Below are positions 15,357 through 21,809 of a DNA stretch of 21,809 bases, one piece after another; the first letter of the stretch is position 1; each line of letters begins with the position of its first letter. The stretch spans positions 50,246 to 72,054 of the forward strand of contig FR894524.1 in assembly GCA_000436115.1 (NCBI GenBank), given 5' to 3'. The stretch is from Firmicutes bacterium CAG:534. Its GTDB lineage: Bacteria > Bacillota > Clostridia > Lachnospirales > Lachnospiraceae. The notes below the pieces were generated by a model. That model was given only the letters and a program-made list of their open reading frames with translations. It was not told where the DNA came from and ran no database searches. The position numbers were made by a program, and so were the translations under genes.

Positions 15357-15709
15357 GGGATAGTAAAGGTTTCGACAGGGGCCTTGCAGCTGGAGAAGCT
15401 ATCCGCAGGCGATGCGTCAAATCGCAAAAATAAATATAAACGCTGAAGATAATTTAGCATACGCTGCCTAATGGCAGCTGTCTGACCGGGTGCACCTACA
15501 CATCAGGACCCAGGCATCAATGATGTAGGAAACGACACAGGCTAAGCTTTGCACCTGTGGGCGTATCATGAAGCTACTGAAACCGGAAGGATGTCAGTCC
15601 CCGTCCGGCAGAGGGAATGGGCAGAGCAATCTGTCATAATAGACTGAATATGATAGTAGAAGGACAGGGAATGGGTCTTTGGACGCGGGTTCGACTCCCG
15701 CCTATTCCA
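15357..15709 (+). ncRNA. ssrA: Transfer-messenger RNA (tmRNA)
   Basis: Rescues stalled ribosomes and tags incomplete proteins. The acceptor stem forms from GGGATAG (15357-15363) and CTATTCC (15702-15708) with one G-U pair. It is followed at the 5' side by the conserved AAAGGTTTCGACAGGG. The T arm near the 3' end has stem GCGGG/CCCGC around TTCGACT. The tag frame runs from the resume codon GCA at 15424 to TAA at 15469-15471 and reads AKINI-NAEDNLAYAA (15 residues), ending in the hydrophobic-AA signal for ClpXP-type proteases. After the discriminator A15709 the DNA reads CTA, so the 3' CCA is not encoded and must be added. The gene has its own promoter and terminator. Confidence 0.97.
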
Positions 15710-15744
15710 CTAAAAGCAAAGCAAGTGTATCGAAGAAAAGAAAG

Positions 15745-15792
15745 ATAACGGCATTGTATGTTGCAAAAGTGATATATAATGCCGTTATTTTT
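15745..15792 (+). terminator. Terminator after ssrA
   Basis: A 15-bp stem with one G-U pair, between 15745-15759 and 15774-15788, closes a 14-base loop and runs into TTTTT (15788-15792). It lies 36 bases after the mature tmRNA end and abuts the next promoter. Confidence 0.88.
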
Positions 15793-15793
15793 A

Positions 15794-15802
15794 TGATATA
15801 AT
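15794..15802 (+). promoter_or_regulatory. Extended -10 promoter for the 53-residue gene
   Basis: TGA-TATAAT (15794-15802) is a consensus extended -10 element. No clear -35 is present because that position falls within the ssrA terminator stem. Confidence 0.5.
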
Positions 15803-15835
15803 GCGGATAGGGATTTAGAAAACAGAGGAAAGATC

Positions 15836-15997
15836 ATGCAGATGTATGAAGTTGTGGCCGTGTCTGATGACATGGAAAGGGAAATTGCAAAAGAAATCCT
15901 GTATGCACAGGATGAGGATGACGCCATTGATCAGTTTCAGGAGCTTATGAAGGAAAGAAAGATCGCATGCGGGATCTGCATGGCACAGGAACTGTAG
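15836..15997 (+). CDS. Small CxxC protein of unknown function, 53 residues
   Basis: A short but convincing gene: AGAGGAA (15824-15830) stands 5 bases before the ATG, and a consensus extended -10 lies about 35 bases upstream. The product begins MQMYEVVAVSDDMEREIAKE, has an acidic middle (AQDEDDAIDQFQELMKE) likely to be helical, and ends RKIACGICMAQEL. The CGIC near the C-terminus is a CxxC pair that could bind metal or be redox active, but only one pair is present. No signal peptide or membrane segment is visible, so it should be cytoplasmic. I cannot assign a family. It sits alone between the ssrA terminator and the two-component operon. Confidence 0.7.
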   Translation: MQMYEVVAVSDDMEREIAKEILYAQDEDDAIDQFQELMKERKIACGICMAQEL

Positions 15998-16045
15998 GTA
16001 AGATGTTAAAAAACTGTGACTTTTATGGCATTCCCTAGGAAATGG

Positions 16046-16054
16046 TGATATATT
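16046..16054 (+). promoter_or_regulatory. Possible promoter of the two-component operon
   Basis: TGA-TATATT (16046-16054) resembles an extended -10 element, 32 bases before the first gene of the operon. There is no convincing -35. It is the best candidate in the 89-base gap, in which I see no terminator for the preceding small gene. Confidence 0.35.
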
Positions 16055-16086
16055 TACAGTGAAATAAGGAAATTGAGGTTGGATTT

Positions 16087-16674
16087 ATGGCGGAAAAAAA
16101 TGAGTATTATGTGGAGGGTTACCGATTCCAAACTATAGAGGATGCTGACAGGGCGCGCCTGGAGCAGAAGCAGACAGCATATTTTGAAGGAAAATTAAAA
16201 GGAAGAGATGCAGCAAATATTCTGGCTGTTTATGATAAGATCTTGGATGAAAAGGTATTTGTGACCCCGGTGGGCTGGAATTATGTGATCAGTCTCCAGG
16301 AGAAGCTGCGGCTGTTAGGGATCCGGGAGGAAAAGATCAGACCCCTTCCGGTTTATATCACTTTTCAGCATGAAGAAAATACACTGGATAGGAACCCGGT
16401 CAGGGACAGGATCAAGGTAAGCCGTAAGAAAAAGCCCCAGGAAAGAAAGCTTTTTATATCTACCCTGGTAAATGTTTTTCTGGGATTTCTTGTACTTGCC
16501 ATGTTCGTCATCACCCTTCGGGGGAGCACGCCCAATGTGATCAATTATAAAATAGCACTGACCAATCAGTATGCCGCATGGGAGCAGGAGCTGACGCAGC
16601 GGGAAAAGGCAGTGAAGGAAAAGGAACAGGAATTAGAAATTGGCATGGACAAAACGGTGACAGCGGAGGAATAA
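16087..16674 (+). CDS. Single-pass membrane protein of unknown function
   Basis: No named function. The 195-residue protein has a soluble N-terminal part (about 1-118) beginning YYVEGYRFQTIEDADRARLE, with VFVTPVGWNYVISLQEKL. I associate this pattern with uncharacterised Lachnospiraceae proteins, from memory only. A basic patch (KVSRKKKPQERK) precedes one membrane helix (about 122-144), so the positive-inside rule puts the N-terminal domain in the cytoplasm. The outer part (about 145-195) is a charged, probably coiled-coil segment (WEQELTQREKAVKEKEQELE). GAGG (16075-16078) lies 8 bases before the ATG. The response regulator starts 3 bases after its stop, so the two are almost surely coupled. 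A role in signal input to the kinase is possible but unproven. Confidence 0.82.
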   Translation: MAEKNEYYVEGYRFQTIEDADRARLEQKQTAYFEGKLKGRDAANILAVYDKILDEKVFVTPVGWNYVISLQEKLRLLGIREEKIRPLPVYITFQHEENTLDRNPVRDRIKVSRKKKPQERKLFISTLVNVFLGFLVLAMFVITLRGSTPNVINYKIALTNQYAAWEQELTQREKAVKEKEQELEIGMDKTVTAEE

Positions 16675-16677
16675 GAG

Positions 16678-17358
16678 ATGGAACGGTTAAAGATCCTTGT
16701 TGTTGATGATGAAGCAAGAATGCGGAAGCTGGTCAGAGACTTTCTGGTAAAAAGTAATTTTGAGGTTGTGGAAGCCGGAGATGGAAGCGAAGCGCTGGAT
16801 CTGTTTTTTAAGCAGAAGGATATTGCACTGATCATCCTTGATGTTATGATGCCGAAGCTGGATGGCTGGGGCGTCTGCCGTGAGGTGCGCCAGTATTCTC
16901 AGGTGCCGATTATCATGCTGACAGCCAAAGCAGAGGAAAGGGATGAGCTGCAGGGATTTCAGCTTGGTGTGGATGAATATATTTCAAAGCCCTTCAGCCC
17001 CAAGATCCTGGTGGCAAGGGTAGAGGCTATTCTGCGCCGGACAAACCAGCTTGGAGCAAAGGAAGAAATTCTGGAAGCCGGAGGAATCAGGATCGATAAG
17101 GCGGCTCATAGCGTCACTATTGATGGAAAATCTGTGGATTTAAGCTACAAGGAATTTGAACTTCTCACTTATTTCCTGGAAAATAAGGGGATTGCCCTGT
17201 CAAGAGAAAAAATTCTGAACAGTGTCTGGAACTACGATTATTTCGGAGATGCCAGAACCATTGACACCCATGTGAAAAAGCTGAGAAGCAAGATGGGGGA
17301 AAAGGGAGATTACATTAAAACGATCTGGGGAATGGGGTACAAGTTTGAGGTAGAGTAA
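16678..17358 (+). CDS. OmpR/PhoB-family response regulator
   Basis: DNA-binding half of a two-component system, 226 residues. The receiver domain (about 4-118) has the acidic pair D10/D11, phosphoacceptor D55 in LIILDVMMPKLDG, T82 in IIMLTAKA and K104 in YISKPF, so it should be phosphorylated normally. The winged-helix effector domain (about 130-226) carries LSYKEFELLTYFLENKG, LNSVWNYDYFGDARTIDTHV and the usual ending TIWGMGYKFE. Its ribosome site, GGAGG, lies within the end of the upstream gene. The cognate kinase follows 27 bases later. Targets cannot be read from the sequence, although self-regulation of the operon would be usual. Confidence 0.96.
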   Translation: MERLKILVVDDEARMRKLVRDFLVKSNFEVVEAGDGSEALDLFFKQKDIALIILDVMMPKLDGWGVCREVRQYSQVPIIMLTAKAEERDELQGFQLGVDEYISKPFSPKILVARVEAILRRTNQLGAKEEILEAGGIRIDKAAHSVTIDGKSVDLSYKEFELLTYFLENKGIALSREKILNSVWNYDYFGDARTIDTHVKKLRSKMGEKGDYIKTIWGMGYKFEVE

Positions 17359-17385
17359 CCGGAAATTCCCAAAGGAGTCTTGTCT

Positions 17386-18915
17386 GTGAAATATTCAATC
17401 AGAAAACAATTTGCGCTTATTTTCAGCTTTTTGATGATTGGAACGGTTCTTTTATGTTGGTTTATCAATAATACCTTTCTGGAAGAATACTATCTGAAAA
17501 ACAAGCAAAAAGCGATGATGAGCGCTTACAGAGAAATTAATGAGGCCAGTAATAACGGCGTGATCGAGACAGATGATTTTGATATTGAGTTCCAAAAAAT
17601 ATGTGGAAAGAACAACATCAATATTCTTTTGCTTGATACAGATACAAGAACCATCAAAACCTCCAGCAATGACTATGATTTTTTAAGCAAACAGCTCCTG
17701 TCGTATTTGTTTGACAAGTATACGCCGGGGGAGGATCAGATCTTATCCCAAAATGAAAACTATGAGATGTTTGTCATGACAGATGAACGTCTTTCACAGG
17801 AATATATCGATATGTGGGGGGTCTTGGATAATGGGAACCTGTTTTTATTAAGGAGCCCCCTGGAGGGAATAAGACAAAGCGTCCGGCTGGCAAACCGGTT
17901 CCTTGCCTATGTAGGAATCGGCTCTGCAATTTTGAGCGCTTTTGTGATCCTTTTGGTATCCGGCAAGGTGACAGAACCGATCAAGGAACTGACCCGTATT
18001 TCCGAGAGGATGATCCACCTGGATTTTGATGCAAAGTATACCGGAAAAAGCAAAACGGAGATTGCACTGCTCGGACAGAATATCAACGAGCTGTCAGAGA
18101 CTCTGGAAACAACGATCTCAAAACTGAAAAGCGCAAATAATGAATTACAGCGGGACATCGAAAGAAAAACACAGATTGATGAAATGCGCAAGGAGTTTCT
18201 TTCTAATGTATCCCATGAGCTTAAAACGCCTATAGCCCTGATCCAGGGGTATGCCGAAGGGCTGAAGGAAGGGATCAATGATGATGCGGAGAGCAGGGAG
18301 TTTTACTGCGAGGTCATCATGGATGAGGCAGCGAAAATGAACAACATGGTTAAAAAGCTGCTGACCTTAAATCAGCTTGAGTTTGGAAATGAAACGATCT
18401 CCATGGAACGGTTTGACATTGTCAGCCTGATCCGTAACTATCTGCAGTCGGCGGAGATCCTTTGTACGCAAAAGCAGATTGCCCTGCGGATGGAAGACTA
18501 CCCGCCCACCTCTGTATGGGCGGATGAATTCATGGTAGAAGAGGTCTTTGGAAATTACTTCAGCAATGCGGTGAACCACATTGACGGGGACAGGATCATA
18601 GAGGTGAAGCTAAAGCAGATGGACGGAAAAGTAAGGGTTTCCGTTTTTAATACAGGACAGCCCATACCGGAAGAAAGCCTCCCACGGATCTGGGAGAAGT
18701 TTTATAAGGTGGACAAGGCAAGAACCAGAGCGTATGGAGGAAGCGGCGTAGGACTGTCAATCGTAAAGGCAATCATGGAAAGCCTGAACCAGAAATATGG
18801 CGTGATCAATTACGATAACGGTGTGGAATTTTGGTTTGAACTGGAAATGAGCGAAAGGGGAATGCAGAATGAACGAGCAGGGAAATCGGGAGAGAACAGA
18901 GCAGAAACTGTCTGA
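17386..18915 (+). CDS. Membrane sensor histidine kinase
   Basis: Signal-input half of the two-component system, about 509 residues. Two membrane helices (about 10-29 and 167-190) enclose an outer sensing region of roughly 135 residues with no recognised domain. Then come HAMP (VTEPIKELTRISERM), HisKA with phosphoacceptor H277 in FLSNVSHELKTPIALIQGY, and HATPase_c with the N box (NYFSNAVNHI), a G1-like NTGQPIPEE, WEKFYKVDKAR and the G2 box YGGSGVGLSIVK. The open frame begins with TTG at 17380, but AAAGGAG (17371-17377) is only 2 bases from it and 8 from the GTG at 17386, so GTG is the likely start. The last 47 bases overlap the next gene; that tail (MQNERAGKSGENRAETV) lies beyond the kinase fold. 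Confidence 0.95.
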   Translation: MKYSIRKQFALIFSFLMIGTVLLCWFINNTFLEEYYLKNKQKAMMSAYREINEASNNGVIETDDFDIEFQKICGKNNINILLLDTDTRTIKTSSNDYDFLSKQLLSYLFDKYTPGEDQILSQNENYEMFVMTDERLSQEYIDMWGVLDNGNLFLLRSPLEGIRQSVRLANRFLAYVGIGSAILSAFVILLVSGKVTEPIKELTRISERMIHLDFDAKYTGKSKTEIALLGQNINELSETLETTISKLKSANNELQRDIERKTQIDEMRKEFLSNVSHELKTPIALIQGYAEGLKEGINDDAESREFYCEVIMDEAAKMNNMVKKLLTLNQLEFGNETISMERFDIVSLIRNYLQSAEILCTQKQIALRMEDYPPTSVWADEFMVEEVFGNYFSNAVNHIDGDRIIEVKLKQMDGKVRVSVFNTGQPIPEESLPRIWEKFYKVDKARTRAYGGSGVGLSIVKAIMESLNQKYGVINYDNGVEFWFELEMSERGMQNERAGKSGENRAETV

Positions 18916-20842
18916 ACTGATGAGGCTGTCCAAGGAGCCTTATTTCAGCCGTTATGTGGCACAGATGAAAAAGGATCTGGAGGAGGGCGTTGCCACGCCT
19001 CTTCAGGTGGAAAGAGAGGCAGACAGAAGCTACGCAGAGTATCAGAGAAGAATGAGGGATAGAGAAGCTGCCCAGCCGGAACTGAAAACAAAATCCGTGG
19101 AATTTAAGATCGGGATCCATGTTTTCAGCCTGATCGGAGCCCTGTTTATTTTAGCTGCCTTTGTGACCTTTGGTTTTTATTTTTTAAAGGGAGCATTTCA
19201 GGGGATCTGCATCTATATGGCGGCGTTTGCCCTGGTATTGTTCTCGGAATTGTTTCTCCGCAGAAAAATGCAGAAGTTTGCCGGTGTCATTACCGGTATT
19301 GGGATCGGCTGTCTGTATGCGGCCAATATTGTAAATTACCTGGTGCTTCATTTGGTAAATGGAATAATAGCGGTTCTGCTCACTCTTCTGATTGCAGCGG
19401 CAACGATCTGGCTTAGCAGAAAAAGGGATTCCGTTGTGATCAGGCTGATCGGGCTGATCGGATGCTATGTGTGCCTGTATCCGATCCACGGCTTTGAAAC
19501 GGAACTGAGTTTTTTTGTGCTTACGGTAATCCTGTTTATTGTAAATGTGGCTGGGGTGCTTTTCCCGAATCAGAGCAGAGCAGCAGCTATACTGGCGGTG
19601 CATGCAGCCTTAAATGTAATATTTACCGGAGCGCTTCTTATCATTGCAGGCCTTGACCACGTTCAGGCAACTTATCTGGCGGCCCTGTTACTATCCTCCT
19701 TTATTTTCATGGAGATTATGGCCTTTGTGAATAGAAAAAGAGAAAAGGACAACGAAATATTCATTATAACCTGTATCGGAAGCGGCCTTTTGCTTTTTAT
19801 GATGTTTCTGCTGGAGACCATTACCGGGGAACAGCTTGTGGGGCTGATCATGGCTGCAGTAACTGTAGCGGTGAGCATGCTTTTCTTTCTGCTTTGGGAA
19901 AAGGAAGATGAAAGAAAGTGGGCGCAGGTTTATTTTGCAGCAGGTCTTTTCCTGCTGATAGGAGCATTCTCCGATCAACCTGTCGAACAGACGATTACAG
20001 TCGGCGTGATATTCCTGATTGCAAGGATAGGGAACCGGCAAAGGCAGCTTACAGCCCTGGAAGCGATAGCAGCGGTGGCTGTAGGACTTACAGGGATAGG
20101 CTTGTCAGGCAGCGTCTATGCTTATATTCTGGCAGCGCTTTTGGTTCTGCTGTCATTCCGGATTAACAAACTGTATGTTTTCCATGAAATTGTAACCACG
20201 GCAAGCGTGCTGGTGATCTGGTTTTTAAAATGCGAATGGTTTAGGCTGTATAACTGGGGAATGGATGGTAAATGGTTCTATCCGGTAGCGGTTCTTCTTT
20301 TGATGCTTTTGTTTTTACTGTTTCATCATCTGCAGGGCTTGCGGGATAAGAAGCAGGAGGTTTATAATATTGTTAGTTTATGCTTTATAGGAATTTTTTG
20401 TCTGCTTCCGCTGTTCGAGGGACATTTGTGGACCAGGATCGCAATCATGGCGGCAGGAACCCTTGCGGCATTTTTACTCCTGAGAAAGAGATATGGCTTA
20501 TACTGGAAGGGAAACACACTGCTCTGGGCGGGTTTTTTCAGTCTCTATTCCATAACCGGGAATTTTGGCTCTCCGGTCGTTTCCAGCATTCTGATAATGG
20601 CAGTCGCATTTTTCCTGGTAGGAATAGGCTTTCGGCATAAGGAAAAGATGGAAAGGATTACAGGGCTTGTGTTAGCTGCACTGGTCTGTCTGAAACTTGT
20701 ACTTTACGATTTCAGGGAAGCAGAGTTATTATATAGAATGATCGTATTTTTAATTGTAGGTGTTATGGCCCTTGGCATTTCTTTTCTCTATATGTTTCTG
20801 GAAAAGAAAATGGCTCAGAAGAAAGCAGAAGTGAAAGAATGA
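18869..20842 (+). CDS. Large polytopic membrane protein, DUF2339-like
   Basis: A 657-residue protein with a soluble, highly charged N-terminus (about 1-72, likely helical, cytoplasmic) followed by some 16-18 closely packed hydrophobic helices to the end, and a short basic tail. The layout resembles the DUF2339 group of large bacterial membrane proteins; no function is established and I see no catalytic motif. The start at 18869 lies inside the kinase gene in another frame. It is supported by AAAGGGGA (18855-18861) with 7-base spacing, and by the N-terminal segment MNEQGNRERTEQKLSELMRL running without interruption. Position between a kinase and a lipoprotein suggests a membrane partner or target of the signalling system. 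Confidence 0.82.
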   Translation: MNEQGNRERTEQKLSELMRLSKEPYFSRYVAQMKKDLEEGVATPLQVEREADRSYAEYQRRMRDREAAQPELKTKSVEFKIGIHVFSLIGALFILAAFVTFGFYFLKGAFQGICIYMAAFALVLFSELFLRRKMQKFAGVITGIGIGCLYAANIVNYLVLHLVNGIIAVLLTLLIAAATIWLSRKRDSVVIRLIGLIGCYVCLYPIHGFETELSFFVLTVILFIVNVAGVLFPNQSRAAAILAVHAALNVIFTGALLIIAGLDHVQATYLAALLLSSFIFMEIMAFVNRKREKDNEIFIITCIGSGLLLFMMFLLETITGEQLVGLIMAAVTVAVSMLFFLLWEKEDERKWAQVYFAAGLFLLIGAFSDQPVEQTITVGVIFLIARIGNRQRQLTALEAIAAVAVGLTGIGLSGSVYAYILAALLVLLSFRINKLYVFHEIVTTASVLVIWFLKCEWFRLYNWGMDGKWFYPVAVLLLMLLFLLFHHLQGLRDKKQEVYNIVSLCFIGIFCLLPLFEGHLWTRIAIMAAGTLAAFLLLRKRYGLYWKGNTLLWAGFFSLYSITGNFGSPVVSSILIMAVAFFLVGIGFRHKEKMERITGLVLAALVCLKLVLYDFREAELLYRMIVFLIVGVMALGISFLYMFLEKKMAQKKAEVKE

Positions 20843-20852
20843 GGGAAAGCAG

Positions 20853-21581
20853 ATGAAAAAGAGCATGATTTCTTTGGCAGTTGCGACAGCAATGATCAGT
20901 CTTGTGGGATGCGGCAATCAAATCCCTGATATGACACAGGAGCAGCAGGCGCTTGTGGTGGAATATGCAGCAGGCGAAATTTTAAAATATGATAAAAATT
21001 ACAGCTCCAAGTTGAATGTGGAGGTTCTTTCTGAACCGGAGGCTTCGGACGCGCAGGAGGGGACACCGGAGCAAACACCTGTACCGGAACAGGATCCTTC
21101 GCCCGAACCGGGGGCGGAACAGGAGCCTATAGCAGCGGCGCAGGAGGTTCCTGTGATCGAAAAGCAGGCTACCATAGAAGAGCTTCTTGGAGTTCCGGAT
21201 GTGACCTTTACTTACGCAGGATATGAACTGTGTGATACCTATCCTACGGATCAGTCGGAGGAAGCATACTTTTATATGAGCGCAACGGAAGGGAAAAAGC
21301 TTCTGGTGCTGAAATTCCAGGCAAAGAATAATTCGGGAGCAGAGCTGACACTGAATATGGAGCAGACCAAGAGCCATTTTAAAATCGATGTGAACGGAAC
21401 CAGGGAAAATGCGCTGACTACCATGCTTTTAAATGATATGACCTATTATGAAGGGACGCTGGGAGCAGGAGAAGAGACAGAACTTGTTCTGGTATGTGAA
21501 GTCCCTTACGATCTTCAGGTAGAAACTCTCGGACTTGAAGTGAAAAATGTTGAGAATGCTGCGACAATTTCTTTACAATAA
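20853..21581 (+). CDS. Lipoprotein with Pro/Glu linker and C-terminal beta domain
   Basis: A 242-residue lipoprotein: MKKSMISLAV start, hydrophobic core and lipobox LVGC with the acylated cysteine at C20. Residues 21-60 are a short soluble segment, about 62-100 is a Pro/Glu-rich linker (TPEQTPVPEQDPSPEPGAE) and about 110-242 is a strand-rich domain (KKLLVLKFQAKNNSGAELTL, ETELVLVCEVP). The latter recalls Ig-like DUF4352/DUF5067-type domains of cell-surface lipoproteins; this is a resemblance only. The domain is set away from the membrane by the linker, as expected of a wall-spanning protein. It starts 10 bases after the DUF2339-like gene, with a purine-rich ribosome site overlapping that stop, and is the last gene of the operon. 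Confidence 0.87.
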   Translation: MKKSMISLAVATAMISLVGCGNQIPDMTQEQQALVVEYAAGEILKYDKNYSSKLNVEVLSEPEASDAQEGTPEQTPVPEQDPSPEPGAEQEPIAAAQEVPVIEKQATIEELLGVPDVTFTYAGYELCDTYPTDQSEEAYFYMSATEGKKLLVLKFQAKNNSGAELTLNMEQTKSHFKIDVNGTRENALTTMLLNDMTYYEGTLGAGEETELVLVCEVPYDLQVETLGLEVKNVENAATISLQ

Positions 21582-21607
21582 ATGTGAAAACGACATAAGC
21601 AGACACT

Positions 21608-21633
21608 AAAAAGCCCATAATATGGGCTTTTTT
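21608..21633 (+). terminator. Terminator of the two-component operon
   Basis: AAAAAGCCCAT (21608-21618) and ATGGGCTTTTT (21622-21632) form an 11-bp stem around a 3-base loop, with a T run to 21633. The A-rich left arm would also let it work on the other strand. Confidence 0.9.
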
Positions 21634-21652
21634 GATATAATTCTAAAGTGTG

Positions 21653-21715
21653 TGAAAAAAATCTACAAATTTTTTCAAAAATAGTGTTGACATTATCTTT
21701 ATAGGGTGATATAGT
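21653..21715 (+). promoter_or_regulatory. Strong rRNA-type promoter with AT-rich upstream element
   Basis: Consensus TTGACA (21687-21692), a 17-base spacer and TATAGT (21710-21715) preceded by TG, giving an extended -10. Just upstream is an A-tract/T-tract inverted repeat, TGAAAAAA (21653-21660) and TTTTTTCA (21670-21677), placed like an UP element. The strength and form fit an rRNA operon promoter. Start predicted near 21722. Confidence 0.8.
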
Positions 21716-21721
21716 TATCAA

Positions 21722-21809
21722 CGTTGTGAGTGACAACAACACAAAGCAACAAAGACTCATACATAATAGATGAGCAGAACCTTGACAAATAAACAGCAAT
21801 GCAACCCTG
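21722..21809 (+). other. Leader of an rRNA operon, cut by the window end
   Basis: No open frame of note. Two small hairpins can form: GTTGT/ACAAC (21723-21727 with 21733-21737) and CTCAT/ATGAG (21756-21760 with 21770-21774). They are followed by CCTTGACAAATAAACAG (21780-21796), which resembles the boxA-like antitermination sequences ahead of 16S genes in Firmicutes. The 16S gene itself is not in the window, so the assignment rests on context and on memory of such leaders. Confidence 0.65.

Noticed and set aside
15357..15997. tmRNA 3' end as an integration site for a mobile element
   Set aside because: ssrA is a common target, but no integrase, repeated 3' end or phage-like gene follows; the next genes have ordinary promoters and look native.
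18869..18915. Frameshift joining the kinase and the membrane protein
   Set aside because: The kinase domain is complete before the overlap, and the downstream gene has its own start and ribosome site. Two separate genes explain the data.
21782..21787. TTGACA as a second rRNA promoter
   Set aside because: A -10 box would begin at about 21805, where the sequence is CCCTG. The motif fits better as part of a boxA-like leader element.

Overview
The window looks like chromosomal DNA from a Gram-positive gut anaerobe of the Lachnospiraceae (Clostridium cluster XIVa; Blautia-like is my best guess). Reasons: moderate GC, strong AGGAGG-type ribosome sites, the single-chain PurL found in Clostridia, LplB/LplC-type ABC permeases, a GH25 lysozyme with choline-binding repeats, the secG-rnr-smpB-ssrA order known from Firmicutes, and a final AT-rich stretch that reads as an rRNA operon promoter and leader. 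The organism is inferred from style and gene content, not from a marker gene.

Layout. (1) 1-1920: two permeases of a sugar ABC importer, cut at the left edge, closed by a terminator. (2) 1947-7734, plus strand: a promoter, then purL (FGAM synthase), an exported protein of unknown function and a Gpi18-like membrane glycosyltransferase, with no terminator between them. (3) 7743-9428, minus strand: a PMT-family protein mannosyltransferase, convergent with (2) and divergent from enolase; its mRNA may begin with a hairpin. (4) 9526-12301: enolase (TTG start), then a secreted GH25 lysozyme with a choline-binding tail. (5) 12307-15792: secG, its terminator, rnr, smpB and the tmRNA gene ssrA with its own promoter and terminator. 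SecG belongs to protein export. RNase R, SmpB and tmRNA work together in ribosome rescue and decay of non-stop mRNA. (6) 15794-15997: a 53-residue protein with a CxxC motif. (7) 16049-21633: a tightly packed five-gene operon with a membrane protein of unknown function, an OmpR-type response regulator, its histidine kinase, a large polytopic membrane protein (DUF2339-like) and a lipoprotein, ended by a terminator. (8) 21634-21809: rRNA promoter and leader; the 16S gene would begin just beyond the window.

Most of the window is housekeeping. The less ordinary parts are the two adjacent GT-C enzymes, including a PMT with a probable jelly-roll domain in its first outer loop; the envelope-sensing operon, whose three accessory proteins have no assigned function; the small CxxC protein; and unusual start or leader arrangements at rnr, eno and the PMT gene. 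I see no phage, insertion sequence, CRISPR array or defence island.
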